Notes: generated from the letters alone by a model not told the origin. A DNA stretch of 64,000 bases from Streptococcus viridans (GCF_900636365.1 NZ_LR134266.1:137501-201500); one strand, 5' to 3'. Positions 7,997-18,504 are shown, counted from the stretch's first letter. A program made the numbers and translations.

Positions 7997-8036
7997 TTGA
8001 CTATTTTCCTTTACTGTGTTATAATTAACCGGTAAA
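7997..8036 (+). promoter_or_regulatory. adcR promoter with AdcR operator
   Basis: TTGACT (7997-8002), 17 bp, TATAAT (8020-8025). The element TTAACCGGTAAA at 8025-8036 closely matches the AdcR consensus TTAACYRGTTAA and overlaps the last base of the -10 box. Zn-loaded AdcR bound here would block RNA polymerase, so the operon is expected to be on in zinc shortage. Confidence 0.85.
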
Positions 8037-8071
8037 GTATTTTTTTTTCGATTAATAGAGAGGATAAACGT

Positions 8072-8509
8072 ATGAAAGTGGCTAATCAGATTGATGAGTT
8101 TTTAAATTCTATTTTACTTATTTCTGAGAATCAGCATGAAGTTTTGATTGGTTCCTGTACGAGTGGTTTTTCTTTAACCAATACGCAAGAGCATATTTTA
8201 ATGTTACTTTCAAAGGACAATTATTCAAATTCTGAGCTAGCTAAATTACTAAATGTCAGTCAAGCTGCTGTGACCAAAGCAGTTAAACAATTACTTTCTT
8301 TTGGTATGCTGGAAGCTTTGAAAGATGAGAATGATGCTCGTATTGTTTTGTATCGGTTAACAGATTTAGGTCGTCCGGTTGCTGAAGAACATTCTCATCA
8401 TCATGATCATACATTGGCTGTTTATAATCAAGTTTTGAGTGAATTTTCTCAAGAAGAACAAATGGTTATTTCTAAATTTCTATCGCGCTTATTGGAGGAT
8501 CTTCGTTAA
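8072..8509 (+). CDS. adcR: Zinc-responsive MarR-type repressor AdcR
   Basis: A 145-residue MarR family regulator. The winged helix is at about residues 35-100 ([22 protein letters not shown], with a wing ending ARIVLYRLT). The zinc ligands known in pneumococcal AdcR (Glu24, Cys30, Glu41, His42, Glu107, His108, His112) are matched one position lower: Glu23, Cys29, Glu40, His41, Glu106, His107 and His111. It represses zinc uptake genes when zinc is plentiful. It leads the adc operon, and its stop overlaps the adcC start by one base (TAATG). The operator sits just upstream. Confidence 0.96.
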   Translation: MKVANQIDEFLNSILLISENQHEVLIGSCTSGFSLTNTQEHILMLLSKDNYSNSELAKLLNVSQAAVTKAVKQLLSFGMLEALKDENDARIVLYRLTDLGRPVAEEHSHHHDHTLAVYNQVLSEFSQEEQMVISKFLSRLLEDLR

Positions 8510-9213
8510 TGCGTTATATTACTGTTAAAGATCTTTCTTTTTATTATGATCATGAGCCTGTTCTTGAAGGAGTTAATTACTACTTGGACAGTGGTGAGTT
8601 TGTGACGCTGACTGGTGAGAATGGTGCAGCCAAATCTACTTTGATTAAGGCAAGTCTTGGTATTTTGAAACCTAAGATGGGTACTGTTGAAATTTCCAAG
8701 GATAATGTAGCTGGAAAGAAATTACGTATTGCCTATCTTCCGCAACAGATTGCTAGCTTCAATGCAGGTTTTCCCAGTTCTGTTTATGAGTTTGTTAAAT
8801 CAGGTCGTTATCCTCGCAAAGGATGGTTTCGTCGCTTGAATCATCATGATGAGGAACATATTTTAGCTAGTTTAACGGCTGTTGGAATGTTAGAGCATCG
8901 AGATAAACCTTTAGGAGCTCTATCAGGTGGTCAGAAGCAACGGGCTGTCATTGCAAGAATGTTTGCGTCAGATCCAGATATTTTTGTGTTGGATGAACCA
9001 ACTACAGGGATGGATGCTGGTAGCAAGGATGAGTTTTATGAATTAATGCACCACAGTGCCCATCACCACGGAAAGGCTGTTTTAATGATCACGCATGATC
9101 CTGAAGAAGTGAGTCATTTTGCCGATCGCAATATCCATTTGGTGAGAAAACAAAATTCTCCATGGCGTTGCTTTAATGTCCATGAGAAAGATGGAGGTGA
9201 GGAGCATGCTTAG
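8509..9213 (+). CDS. adcC: Zinc ABC transporter ATP-binding protein
   Basis: A 234-residue ABC ATPase that powers zinc import through AdcB with the AdcA binding protein. Walker A is GENGAAKST (an Ala replaces the usual Gly), the signature is LSGGQKQR, Walker B is [12 protein letters not shown], and the switch His is in MITHDPEE. The length is normal for metal-chelate ATPases. The start at 8509 is translationally coupled to adcR, and the end overlaps adcB by eight bases. Confidence 0.95.
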   Translation: MRYITVKDLSFYYDHEPVLEGVNYYLDSGEFVTLTGENGAAKSTLIKASLGILKPKMGTVEISKDNVAGKKLRIAYLPQQIASFNAGFPSSVYEFVKSGRYPRKGWFRRLNHHDEEHILASLTAVGMLEHRDKPLGALSGGQKQRAVIARMFASDPDIFVLDEPTTGMDAGSKDEFYELMHHSAHHHGKAVLMITHDPEEVSHFADRNIHLVRKQNSPWRCFNVHEKDGGEEHA

Positions 9214-10009
9214 TTTATTTCAATATGACTTTATGCAACGGGCCTTGTTGGCGATGGTTGCCATGAGTCTCTTCTCCCCTATCTTAGGTGTATTTTTGAT
9301 TTTGCGTCGTCAGAGTTTAATGAGTGATACACTGAGCCACGTCTCTCTATCAGGGGTTGCTTTTGGCCTCTTCCTTGGTTTCTCTCCAACTATTTCTACA
9401 GTCATTGTGGTCATCATAGCTGCTGTATTTCTAGAGTACTTACGAACAGTCTATAAAGATTTTATGGAAATTGGGACAGCGATTCTCATGTCGACCGGCT
9501 TAGCCTTGGCTTTGGTGATCATGAAGGGTGGCGGTAAAAGTTCCATGAGTTTGGACCAGTACCTATTTGGCTCTACCTTGACCATTACGGATGAGCAAGT
9601 GCTTGCTTTGTTTATCATTGCAGCCATTGTTTTAGTTTTAACGATTCTCTTTATTCGTCCCATGTATATCCTTACATTTGATGAGGATACAGCTTATGTA
9701 GATGGTTTACCTGTGCGTCTCATGTCTATCTTGTTTAATATTGTGACAGGGGTGGCTATTGCCTTGATGATTCCGGCTGCAGGTTCCTTGTTGGTATCTA
9801 CTATTATGGTCTTACCAGCTAGTATTGCTTTAAAGCTAGGAAAGACCTTCCGTTCGGTTATGCTTCTGGCAGTGGTCATTGGTTTTGTGGGGATGGTCAG
9901 TGGTCTCATTCTTTCTTATTACCCGGATACACCGGTTAGTGCGACCATTACCCTCTTATTTGTATCCTTCTTTTTGCTCTCAAATCTTTTTGTTAAATTT
10001 AGAAAATAG
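9206..10009 (+). CDS. adcB: Zinc ABC transporter permease
   Basis: An integral membrane permease of the ABC-3 (ZnuB/AdcB) family with about eight hydrophobic helices. The region [18 protein letters not shown] (about residues 30-50) is typical of the family. I place the start at the ATG at 9206 (MLSLFQYDF), which has a GGAGGTGAGG ribosome site, rather than at an earlier in-frame ATG at 9176. This gives 267 residues and an eight-base overlap with adcC. It forms the channel for zinc delivered by AdcA. Confidence 0.94.
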   Translation: MLSLFQYDFMQRALLAMVAMSLFSPILGVFLILRRQSLMSDTLSHVSLSGVAFGLFLGFSPTISTVIVVIIAAVFLEYLRTVYKDFMEIGTAILMSTGLALALVIMKGGGKSSMSLDQYLFGSTLTITDEQVLALFIIAAIVLVLTILFIRPMYILTFDEDTAYVDGLPVRLMSILFNIVTGVAIALMIPAAGSLLVSTIMVLPASIALKLGKTFRSVMLLAVVIGFVGMVSGLILSYYPDTPVSATITLLFVSFFLLSNLFVKFRK

Positions 10010-10017
10010 GTGATCTT

Positions 10018-11517
10018 ATGAAAAAACTTGTATGGCTCGTGTTAGCCTTTTGTAGTCTTCTTTTAGTAGCTTGTAGTGGTGGTCAAAATCAGTCAGGGAA
10101 ATTGAAAGTCATGACGACTTTCTATCCTGTATATGAATTTACTAAGCAAGTCGTTGGAGACGAGGGAGATGTGGAGCTCTTGATTGGCTCTGGTTCGGAA
10201 CCCCATGATTTTGAATTGTCTGCCAAGGGTCGCGCAAAAATCCAAGAGTCAGATGTCTTTGTCTATGAGAACGAGAACATGGAAACTTGGGTGCCTCAGT
10301 TGTTGAAATCAATGGATGGCAAGAAAACAAAGGTTGTCAAAGCGACGGAGAATATGCTTCTTTTACCAGGTGGTGAAGAAGAGCATGACCATGAGGGAGG
10401 GGAAGAACACCATCATGAGTACGATCCCCATGTCTGGCTTTCTCCACAGAGAGCCATTAAAATGGTAGAAACGATTCGTGATCAACTGGTGAAACAGTAC
10501 CCAGATAAAAAGGCTAGCTTTACAGCAAATGCGGATGCCTATATTGCCAAGTTGAAAAAATTGGATGACAGTTATACGAAGAGCTTATCTGAAGCGAAAC
10601 AGAAAAACTTTGTCACTCAACACGCAGCTTTCCGTTATTTGGCCTTGGATTATGGCTTGAATCAAGTCTCTATTTCAGGTTTGTCACCAGATAGTGAACC
10701 GTCTGCGACTCGTTTGAGTGAATTGACAGAGTATATCAAGAAGAACGACATCAAGGTCATCTACTTTGAAGAAAATGCTTCTAAATCCTTATCGAAAACC
10801 TTATCTGCTGAAACCGGTGTGGATCTAGCTGTTTTGAATCCATTAGAGAGCTTGACAGATGAGCAGATGAAAGATGGTGAAGACTACATCTCTATCATGG
10901 GAGCCAACCTCAAATCTTTGGAGTTAACAACGACTCAAGCCGGAAAAGAAATCGCTCCAGAAGAGGAAGAAGACACCAAAACAGTAGCCAATGGCTACTT
11001 TGAGGACAGTGATATTAAGGACCGAACTCTTTCAGACTATGCGGGAGACTGGCAGTCTGTGTATCCTTATCTAAAAGATGGAACCTTGGATCAAGTCTTT
11101 GACTACAAAGCCAAATTAACTAAGTCCAAAACAGCTGAGGAGTATAAAGCCTACTACACCACAGGTTATAAAACAGATGTCGAACGGATTGTCATTACAG
11201 ACAAAACCATGACCTTCTATAAGAATGGGGAAGAGAAGAAGTTCGAATACCGCTATGCTGGGAAGCATACACTAACCTATACAAAAGGGAATCGTGGAGT
11301 GCGTTATCTCTTTGAAGCAACTGATCCAAATGCGGGTGAATTCAAGTATGTTCAATTCAGTGACCACCAAATTTCTCCTAATAAGGCAGCTCGCTTCCAC
11401 ATTTTCTTCGGTGGGGAAAGTCAAGAGGCTCTTTATAAGGAATTAGAAAATTGGCCTACTTACTACCCAAGTGACTTGACAGGATTTGAAATTGCACAGG
11501 AAATGTTAGCCCATTAA
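10018..11517 (+). CDS. adcA: Zinc-binding lipoprotein AdcA (ZnuA plus ZinT domains)
   Basis: A 499-residue surface lipoprotein that captures zinc for AdcBC. The signal peptide ends in lipobox LLVAC (Cys19). The ZnuA-like cluster A-I domain covers about 28-310 with a histidine-rich loop (EEEHDHEGGEEHHHEYDPHVW region, about 119-139). A ZinT domain follows (about 330-499: GYFEDSDIKDRTLSDYAGDW). This two-domain form is typical of streptococci. It lies eight bases after adcB, last in the operon, and ends at a strong terminator. Confidence 0.96.
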   Translation: MKKLVWLVLAFCSLLLVACSGGQNQSGKLKVMTTFYPVYEFTKQVVGDEGDVELLIGSGSEPHDFELSAKGRAKIQESDVFVYENENMETWVPQLLKSMDGKKTKVVKATENMLLLPGGEEEHDHEGGEEHHHEYDPHVWLSPQRAIKMVETIRDQLVKQYPDKKASFTANADAYIAKLKKLDDSYTKSLSEAKQKNFVTQHAAFRYLALDYGLNQVSISGLSPDSEPSATRLSELTEYIKKNDIKVIYFEENASKSLSKTLSAETGVDLAVLNPLESLTDEQMKDGEDYISIMGANLKSLELTTTQAGKEIAPEEEEDTKTVANGYFEDSDIKDRTLSDYAGDWQSVYPYLKDGTLDQVFDYKAKLTKSKTAEEYKAYYTTGYKTDVERIVITDKTMTFYKNGEEKKFEYRYAGKHTLTYTKGNRGVRYLFEATDPNAGEFKYVQFSDHQISPNKAARFHIFFGGESQEALYKELENWPTYYPSDLTGFEIAQEMLAH

Positions 11518-11527
11518 TCAAATAGAG

Positions 11528-11551
11528 AAGGAACCAGCTGGTTCCTTTTTT
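11528..11551 (+). terminator. Terminator of the adc operon
   Basis: AAGGAACC / GGTTCCTT stem with a five-base loop, followed by six T. Confidence 0.85.
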
Positions 11552-11633
11552 GATAGTAACAGAAACTTGTCAATTTGCTAGAAAAAGGATAAAATAAGGC
11601 TTATAGAATAGATTGAATGTGGGGAGATTCATG

Positions 11634-12176
11634 ATGAAAAAGTATCGTTTGCTATTGTTGCTTTCTGCTCTACTGTTTTTCCTTGGATCCTGTGGTGATA
11701 AAAAGCAGGAGACAGGATCTGAAAGTAAAGAAAGTACAGTTCGTCAATCGAAGGATAGCGCAGCTACTAGTGAAACAAAGAAAGTTGAGAGCTCTAGTGA
11801 TAAGAAAGAAAAAACAAAGATGGATATTGAAGCAATCGCTCAAGGGGATTATAGTAGTGTAGCTGGTGTCTGGCAAGATGATAAGGGGAATAAACTCGTC
11901 TTTGATCAAAATGGTTTGGTCTCTAACGAATATGAGTCTTATGGCCTCTCTTTGACAGACTATGGAACTGTTTCAGGAGGAGTCTACGGAGGAATCACAG
12001 GTGGATTTCTGATGGAATTCATCCCTGCTGGGCTTACGATTGATGATCAAACGGACGAAAATGGAGAGGTCGTCTTCCATGATGATTCTGATGCTAGCAA
12101 GGACCGTCTCTGGACCGGAACTGGAATGTACAGTTTTACGGAACAAGGTTCTTTCCTCTATAAGGTCGGCGACTAG
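11634..12176 (+). CDS. DUF6287-type small lipoprotein
   Basis: About 180 residues. A lipoprotein signal (LLFFLGSC, Cys about 20) is followed by a low-complexity Ser/Lys/Glu linker and a C-terminal domain beginning MDIEAIAQGDYSSVAGVW that I recognise as DUF6287, common in streptococcal surface lipoproteins and of unknown role. A TTG at 11613 and ATGs at 11631 and 11634 are possible starts; the last is best spaced from GGGGAG at 11621. It has its own likely promoter (TTGTCA near 11567, TAAAAT near 11591) and follows the zinc operon, but no zinc operator is evident. Confidence 0.75.
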   Translation: MKKYRLLLLLSALLFFLGSCGDKKQETGSESKESTVRQSKDSAATSETKKVESSSDKKEKTKMDIEAIAQGDYSSVAGVWQDDKGNKLVFDQNGLVSNEYESYGLSLTDYGTVSGGVYGGITGGFLMEFIPAGLTIDDQTDENGEVVFHDDSDASKDRLWTGTGMYSFTEQGSFLYKVGD

Positions 12177-12195
12177 CTAGTATATGTGTAATGAA

Positions 12196-12230
12196 AAAGA
12201 ATGAAGAGTGTCCTACTCTTCATTCTTTTT
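12196..12230. terminator. Bidirectional terminator
   Basis: A 14-bp stem AAAGAATGAAGAGT / ACTCTTCATTCTTT with loop GTCCT, A-rich on the left and T-rich on the right. It serves the lipoprotein gene and the convergent GH92 gene, whose stop lies at its edge. Confidence 0.85.
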
Positions 12231-14308
12231 TAGATTTTAGGGAGCCAAGAAAGGTGGAAGTCTAACTTCTCTGCTTTTAAGAGGTCTTGGTGCCTCACTC
12301 TGTCGATTCTTTTTCCATCAAGGGAAACATCTTGAAGAAAGTGTGCCTGGGCTGTGTGGGCTGTGCTATGGATATGCAGCCATTTTTTCTCTTGAGGGAG
12401 ATAGAGGCGCAGGTGTTTGAAGAGGGGGATTCCTAGGTCATAGACTGGCTTGCCTGGACAAGTCGGATAGAGTCCCAAAACCGACCAGATATACCAAGAA
12501 GATAGACTGCCATTATCTTCATCTCCTGGATAGGCTTGGAAGCTTGGCTGGAAGGCTTCTTTGCGAAGGGCTTGGATCAGGACGCTAGTGTATTCCGGGT
12601 GTTGGCTATAGCGAAAGAGATAGGGGATGTGAAAGCTCGGTTGGTTTGAAATGGCAATTTGCCCAAAAGGAGCTTGGGCCATCTCACTCATTTCATGAAT
12701 TTCGTAGCCATAGCCCGTCACCTCATAATGCGGTGCTTGAGTGGCTAGTCGAGTTAAATAGTGGGTGAAGCCTTCTTCTCCACCAAAAAGTTGCTTGAGG
12801 CCCTCGATGTCGTGAAGGGCGCCTAAGGTTGCCTGAATGGCAGAGCACTCTGCATAGTCGCGTCCCCAACTGATGGGCGAGAAGTCTGGTCTAAAATGAC
12901 CTTTCTTATCTTTGGCCCGAATATAACCTGTTTCTGGATCAAAGAGGGTTCGATAGGAAAGACTAGACTGGGCATATTCTTTGGCCAACTCTTCCTTGCC
13001 AAGTAGCTGGGCAGTTTGGGCAATACAAAAGTCGCTATAGGAGAAGTCAATGGTGTGACTCACGCTTTCGTGATAGTCGGTGGATAGATAGCCTAACTCC
13101 TGATATTCTTTAGCTCCTCGTCGACCATAATGACCATCTGGATCCTCTTTCCTAGCTGTATCCAACATGGCTTCAAAAAGCTCCGTGTGGAGGTCGGGGG
13201 CTAGGCTTTTCTGAATAGCATCTGCAATGACCCCGTCAATGAGGGTTCCAGGCATCATGCCTCTTTCGTCCGGCGCTAGCCATTTAGGGAGGAAACCGGT
13301 ATCCCGGTAATGGCTGAGGAAGCCTTCGAGAAATTCCTGATAGAGCTCGGGATAGACTAGGCTATAGAGAGGGAAGGTGGTCCGGAAGAGGTCCCAGAAG
13401 CCCAAACTAGTGAAGTATTTTCCTTCTTGAATGCGGTTGTGAGCGAAGTCGCGATGGACTGCTTTCCCCTCAGGGGTCACTTCATAACAAGTCTGAGGAA
13501 AGAGCAGACTACGGTAGAGACAGTGATCGAAAAAGGTTCGATCCTCTCCACCTGTATCTAAAATTTCAAATCGGTCCATTAGCTCTTGCCACTGGTGGCT
13601 GACTTCTTCTTTTATCTCTTCAAAGCTAGCTTTAGGGAGGTGAGATTTGGCCAACTCAGAGTTAATAAAGGAAGTGCCTAATCGAGCTTCCAGCGTGGGG
13701 CTGTCAAACTCTAGGATCAAATCTTGACCCAGCCAGTGAGTTCGGGTGATAGCTTGGTCGAATTTGAAATGAAGATAGAAAGGAAAGTCTTGTTGGTCTG
13801 TATGATTTTGGTCTAGGATGTGGAAGTGAAGATCCGTTTCTCCGAATTTCACCTCAGTTAGTCCATTGGGACAGTGCAAGGCAAGCGCTAGTGTAGACGG
13901 CCCTTTAAAGCGAAGGAAGGCTCCATAAAGGCTTGGCGTCACCTCTGAGTGGATTTGATAGCGCTCTGAGGTGAGGGCTAAATAATGGGGCTGAAAGATA
14001 GCTTCTTGGATCCGGTAACTGCTCTGTCTAAAATAGAGGTCTTCTTGACTCGGAATATCTGTTAGTGGGGTAAGGAGACACCAAGAAAAATCCCCAATCC
14101 AAGGGCTAGGCTGATGGGTCAAGCGGATGCCTTGAAAGATTGGAAGGTTGGGGTTGAAAAACCAAGCACCCTGTTCATGTGTCGTCTGTGGGAGAAAATA
14201 ATTCATCCCAAAAGGAACTCCTGTGTAAGGGAGGGTGTTGCCGTTGGAATAAGCTGAGTGATTGTCTGTTCCTAAGCGGGTATCAATGCGAGTAATATCG
14301 GTCTTCAT
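12230..14308 (-). CDS. GH92 alpha-mannosidase
   Basis: A 692-residue protein that reads as glycoside hydrolase family 92, calcium-dependent exo-alpha-mannosidases (mostly alpha-1,2). Family-like stretches include GVPFGMNYFLPQT near the N-terminus, GGEDRTFFDHCLYRSLLFPQ (about 253), YFTSLGFWDLFRTTFPLY (about 297) and GDEDNGSLSSWYIWSVLGLYP (about 600), which holds catalytic and metal-binding acids. No signal peptide is seen, so it would act in the cytosol on imported glycans. It is the only mannosidase gene here on the minus strand, divergent from GH125. Pneumococcus has the same set next to each other. Confidence 0.92.
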   Translation of the reverse strand: MKTDITRIDTRLGTDNHSAYSNGNTLPYTGVPFGMNYFLPQTTHEQGAWFFNPNLPIFQGIRLTHQPSPWIGDFSWCLLTPLTDIPSQEDLYFRQSSYRIQEAIFQPHYLALTSERYQIHSEVTPSLYGAFLRFKGPSTLALALHCPNGLTEVKFGETDLHFHILDQNHTDQQDFPFYLHFKFDQAITRTHWLGQDLILEFDSPTLEARLGTSFINSELAKSHLPKASFEEIKEEVSHQWQELMDRFEILDTGGEDRTFFDHCLYRSLLFPQTCYEVTPEGKAVHRDFAHNRIQEGKYFTSLGFWDLFRTTFPLYSLVYPELYQEFLEGFLSHYRDTGFLPKWLAPDERGMMPGTLIDGVIADAIQKSLAPDLHTELFEAMLDTARKEDPDGHYGRRGAKEYQELGYLSTDYHESVSHTIDFSYSDFCIAQTAQLLGKEELAKEYAQSSLSYRTLFDPETGYIRAKDKKGHFRPDFSPISWGRDYAECSAIQATLGALHDIEGLKQLFGGEEGFTHYLTRLATQAPHYEVTGYGYEIHEMSEMAQAPFGQIAISNQPSFHIPYLFRYSQHPEYTSVLIQALRKEAFQPSFQAYPGDEDNGSLSSWYIWSVLGLYPTCPGKPVYDLGIPLFKHLRLYLPQEKKWLHIHSTAHTAQAHFLQDVSLDGKRIDRVRHQDLLKAEKLDFHLSWLPKI

Positions 14309-14501
14309 GCGGGACCTCCTATTTCATACTAGAGTCTTCAAGCCCTTTTCTTTCTTTATTTTAGCAGAAGCTACTCAAATCGGAAAGTCTTTTTCAAAAC
14401 TAGAAAAGTTTGTAGAAAAAGGGCTATAATTTGCGTATGTATTTCCCCTTTGAAATCTTTTATACTGAATAGGAAAGAATCGACGAGTGTGAGGAAAACA
14501 A

Positions 14502-15782
14502 ATGACCTATTCAAAAGAAATCGTTAGAGAATGGTTGGATCAAGTAGCAGAACGTGCTAAGGATTACCCTGAATGGGTAGATGTCTTTGAGCGTTGCTAT
14601 ACAGACACTTTAGACAATACCGTTGAAATCTTAGAAGATGGCTCAACTTTTGTACTGACGGGAGATATCCCAGCTATGTGGTTGCGTGACTCAACGGCTC
14701 AATTGAGACCTTATCTTCATGTGGCTAAAAGAGATCCTCTCTTGCGTCAGACCATTGCAGGTCTGGTCAAACGTCAGGTGACATTGATCCTCAAGGATCC
14801 CTATGCTAATTCCTTCAATATTGAAGAGAACTGGAAGGGTCACCACGAAACAGATCATACAGACCTCAATGGCTGGATTTGGGAACGCAAGTATGAAGTG
14901 GATTCGCTTTGCTATCCCTTGCAATTAGCTTATCTCCTTTGGAGAGAAACTGGTGAGACTAGCCAATTTGATGAAACTTTTGTTACGGCGACCAAGGAGA
15001 TCCTTCATCTCTGGACGGTGGAGCAAGACCACAATAACTCACCATACCGTTTCGTCCGTGATACCGATCGTAAGGAAGATACCTTGGTAAATGATGGTTT
15101 TGGCCCTGACTTTGCTGTGACAGGCATGACCTGGTCAGCCTTTCGTCCGAGTGATGATTGTTGTCAATATAGCTACTTGATTCCGTCCAATATGTTTGCA
15201 GTCGTTGTCTTAGGTTATGTCCAAGAAATCTTTGCTACATTGAATCTAGCTGATAGTGAAAGCATCATTGCTGACGCTAAACGTCTGCAGGCTGAGATTC
15301 AAGAAGGGATCGAAAATTACGCCTACACGACTAACAGCAAGGGCGAGAAGATCTATGCCTTTGAAGTAGACGGTTTAGGAAATGCTAGCATCATGGACGA
15401 CCCTAACGTACCAAGTTTGTTAGCTGCTCCCTATCTTGGTTACTGTGATGTGAACGATGAGGTCTATCAAGCCACTCGTCGCACCATTCTCAGCCCTGAA
15501 AATCCCTACTTCTACCAAGGAGAATACGCTAGCGGTCTCGGAAGCTCTCATACTTTCTACCGCTATATCTGGCCGATTGCCCTGTCGATCCAAGGTTTAA
15601 CAGCTACAGATAAAGCTGAGAAGAAATTCTTGCTTGATCAGTTGGTTGCTTGTGATGGTGGTACGGGTGTCATGCACGAAAGCTTCCACGTAGATGATCC
15701 GACTAAATACTCGCGCGAATGGTTCTCTTGGGCCAACATGATGTTCTGCGAATTAGTCTTGGATTACTTGGATATTCGTTAA
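14502..15782 (+). CDS. GH125 exo-alpha-1,6-mannosidase
   Basis: A 426-residue cytosolic enzyme of glycoside hydrolase family 125. Motifs include TGDIPAMWLRDSTAQLRPYL (about 52-71) and FVRDTDRKEDTLVNDGFGPD (about 184), with GMTWSAFRPSDD following, all typical of the characterised pneumococcal and clostridial enzymes. It removes alpha-1,6-linked mannose from N-glycan cores. A GTGAGGAAA ribosome site precedes the ATG. It heads the rightward run of GH125, GH38, ROK and GH20. The 190-base gap before it, shared with GH92, holds a TATAAT at 14425 and a TATACT at 14461 but no convincing -35. Confidence 0.94.
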   Translation: MTYSKEIVREWLDQVAERAKDYPEWVDVFERCYTDTLDNTVEILEDGSTFVLTGDIPAMWLRDSTAQLRPYLHVAKRDPLLRQTIAGLVKRQVTLILKDPYANSFNIEENWKGHHETDHTDLNGWIWERKYEVDSLCYPLQLAYLLWRETGETSQFDETFVTATKEILHLWTVEQDHNNSPYRFVRDTDRKEDTLVNDGFGPDFAVTGMTWSAFRPSDDCCQYSYLIPSNMFAVVVLGYVQEIFATLNLADSESIIADAKRLQAEIQEGIENYAYTTNSKGEKIYAFEVDGLGNASIMDDPNVPSLLAAPYLGYCDVNDEVYQATRRTILSPENPYFYQGEYASGLGSSHTFYRYIWPIALSIQGLTATDKAEKKFLLDQLVACDGGTGVMHESFHVDDPTKYSREWFSWANMMFCELVLDYLDIR

Positions 15783-15858
15783 TGAGCTGTCGCTCAACAG
15801 ATTCTTCTAAAGAATCACAAATCTATTTTTAAATTTAAGTTAGAATGAGGTTTTACTC

Positions 15859-18504
15859 ATGGAAAATGTTGTTGTACATATCATCTCTCACAGCCACTGG
15901 GATCGTGAGTGGTATCTACCTTTTGAAAGCCACCGCATGCAATTGGTGGAACTGTTTGACAATCTGTTTGATCTTTTTGAAAATGATCCTGAATTCAAGA
16001 GCTTCCACTTGGATGGCCAAACGATCGTCCTTGATGACTATTTAGAAATTCGTCCTGAAAACCGTGACAAGGTGCAGCGTTATATCGACGAAGGCAAACT
16101 CAAGATTGGACCCTTCTATATCTTGCAGGATGATTACTTGATTTCCAGTGAAGCTAACGTCCGCAATACCTTGATTGGACAAGCGGAATGTGCCAAATGG
16201 GGCAAATCTACGCAGATCGGTTATTTCCCAGATACCTTTGGAAATATGGGACAAGCTCCTCAAATCCTTCAAAAGTCAGGCATTCACGTCGCAGCCTTTG
16301 GTCGCGGTGTCAAACCAATCGGATTTGATAACCAAGTCCTCGAAGATGAGCAATTTACCTCTCAATTTTCTGAGATGTACTGGCAAGGGGCAGATGGTAG
16401 TCGTGTGCTGGGCATTCTCTTTGCCAACTGGTACAGTAACGGGAATGAAATTCCAGTGGATAAAGACGAAGCCTTGACTTTCTGGAAACAAAAATTGGCG
16501 GATGTCCGTGACTATGCATCGACCAACCAATGGTTGATGATGAACGGCTGTGACCACCAACCCGTTCAACGAAACTTGAGTGAAGCCATTCGCGTCGCTA
16601 ATGAACTCTTCCCTGACGTGACCTTTATTCACAGTTCCTTTGATGACTACGTGCAAGCAGTAGAAAGTGCCCTTCCTGAACAATTATCAACCGTCACAGG
16701 TGAGTTGACCAGTCAGGAAACGGATGGTTGGTATACTCTGGCGAATACCTCCTCTTCACGCGTTTACCTCAAACAAGCCTTTCAAGAGAACAGCAATTTG
16801 CTAGAGCAAGTGGTGGAACCTTTGACCATCATCACTGGTGGACATAACCACAAGGATCAATTGACCTATGCCTGGAAGACGCTCTTACAAAATGCACCGC
16901 ATGATAGTATCTGTGGCTGCAGTATTGACGAAGTTCACCGTGAAATGGAAGTTCGTTTTGCCAAGGTCAATCAAGTTGGAAACTTCGTCAAAACCAACCT
17001 TTTGAACGAATGGAAAGAGAAACTTGCGACTCAGAAAGCCCAGAGTGAGCATCTCTTTACGGTTATGAACACTGGCTTGCATGGCAAGGTGGATACCGTC
17101 AGTACGATTGTCGATGTAGCTGTTTGTCCATTTAAGGAATTGCACCCGACAGAAGGCTTCAAGAAAATGGCCGCTCTGACCTTGCCAGACTATCATGTAG
17201 AGGATTTAGATGGGCATCTTGTAGAAGCTGAGATTGAAGACTTGGGGGCAAGCTTTGGCTATACCTTACCTAAGGATAAATTCCGCCAACCCTATATTGC
17301 GCGTCAAGTGCGCGTGACGGTTCCAGTTCACCTATCACCTCTTTCTTGGACCACCTTCCAGCTTCTGGAAGGAAAAGCTTCCCATCATGATGGGATTTAC
17401 CAAAATGGGGTTCTCGATACACCATTCGTAACTCTCAGTATTGATGATGGCTTGACCCTTTACGATAAGACGACTAACGAAGCTTACGAAGACTTCATCC
17501 AATTCGAGGATCGTGGGGATATTGGAAATGAGTATATTTACTTCCAACCAAAAGGAACCGAGCCAATCTATGCGGAGCTGAAAAGCCATGAGATCTTGGA
17601 AAACAATGCTCGTTATGCCAAAATCTTGCTCAAGCATGACTTAACCATCCCAGTCAGTGCAGATGAAAAATTGGATGCGGAGCAAAGAGGCATTATTGAG
17701 TTTATGAACCGAGAGGCAGGTCGTTCAGAAGAGGTGACAACCATCCCTCTTGAAACAGTGATGACCGTCTTTGTGGATGACCCGCAGATTCGCTTCAAGA
17801 CGCGCTTCACCAATACAGCTAAAGACCACCGTATCCGGCTCTTGGTCAAAACTCATAACACTCGACCAAGTAACGATTCTGAAAGCATCTATGAAGTTGT
17901 GACACGGCCAAATAAACCAGCAGCTTCTTGGGAAAATCCTGAAAATCCACAACACCAACAAGCCTTTGTCAGCTTGTATGATGATGTTAAAGGAGTGACA
18001 GTATCCAATAAAGGATTGCACGAGTATGAAATTCTTGGAGACGACACCATGGCTGTAACCCTTCTCCGTGCTTCAGGTGAACTCGGTGACTGGGGCTACT
18101 TCCCAACACCGGAAGCTCAGTGCTTGCGAGCTATCGAAGTTGAGTTTGCAGTAGAGTGCCACCAAGCTCAGGATCGTTTTTCAGCTTTCCGTCGTGCCAA
18201 AGCCTTCCAGGTGCCATTTACAGCTCTTCAAGTTGCAAAACAAGAGGGTAGCGTTGCAGCAACGGGAAGTCTTTTTAACCATCCGGTACTGAACTTGCCA
18301 CAAGTATGCCCAACAGCCTTTAAAGTTGCTGAAAATGAAGAAGGTTACGTTCTTCGTTACTACAACATGAGCCAAGAAAACGTTCGGGTATCTGAAAAAC
18401 AACAAACCATTCTTGACTTGCTGGAACGCCCATATCCAGTTCATTCAGGACTATTGGCACCACAAGAAATTCGTACAGAATTGATCAAAAAAGAAGAAAT
18501 TTAA
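15859..18504 (+). CDS. GH38 alpha-mannosidase
   Basis: An 881-residue cytosolic enzyme of glycoside hydrolase family 38. The zinc site begins at HSHWDREW (about residues 10-17), and the nucleophile motif is in GYFPDTFGNMGQ (about 115). NAPHDSICGCSIDEVH (about 348) is another family hallmark. It cleaves alpha-1,3 and related mannose linkages from imported high-mannose N-glycan fragments. The start ATG at 15859 has weak ribosome-site bases (AATGAGG). It follows GH125 by 76 bases, including a small hairpin GATTCTT/AAGAATC near 15799-15817. Confidence 0.95.
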   Translation: MENVVVHIISHSHWDREWYLPFESHRMQLVELFDNLFDLFENDPEFKSFHLDGQTIVLDDYLEIRPENRDKVQRYIDEGKLKIGPFYILQDDYLISSEANVRNTLIGQAECAKWGKSTQIGYFPDTFGNMGQAPQILQKSGIHVAAFGRGVKPIGFDNQVLEDEQFTSQFSEMYWQGADGSRVLGILFANWYSNGNEIPVDKDEALTFWKQKLADVRDYASTNQWLMMNGCDHQPVQRNLSEAIRVANELFPDVTFIHSSFDDYVQAVESALPEQLSTVTGELTSQETDGWYTLANTSSSRVYLKQAFQENSNLLEQVVEPLTIITGGHNHKDQLTYAWKTLLQNAPHDSICGCSIDEVHREMEVRFAKVNQVGNFVKTNLLNEWKEKLATQKAQSEHLFTVMNTGLHGKVDTVSTIVDVAVCPFKELHPTEGFKKMAALTLPDYHVEDLDGHLVEAEIEDLGASFGYTLPKDKFRQPYIARQVRVTVPVHLSPLSWTTFQLLEGKASHHDGIYQNGVLDTPFVTLSIDDGLTLYDKTTNEAYEDFIQFEDRGDIGNEYIYFQPKGTEPIYAELKSHEILENNARYAKILLKHDLTIPVSADEKLDAEQRGIIEFMNREAGRSEEVTTIPLETVMTVFVDDPQIRFKTRFTNTAKDHRIRLLVKTHNTRPSNDSESIYEVVTRPNKPAASWENPENPQHQQAFVSLYDDVKGVTVSNKGLHEYEILGDDTMAVTLLRASGELGDWGYFPTPEAQCLRAIEVEFAVECHQAQDRFSAFRRAKAFQVPFTALQVAKQEGSVAATGSLFNHPVLNLPQVCPTAFKVAENEEGYVLRYYNMSQENVRVSEKQQTILDLLERPYPVHSGLLAPQEIRTELIKKEEI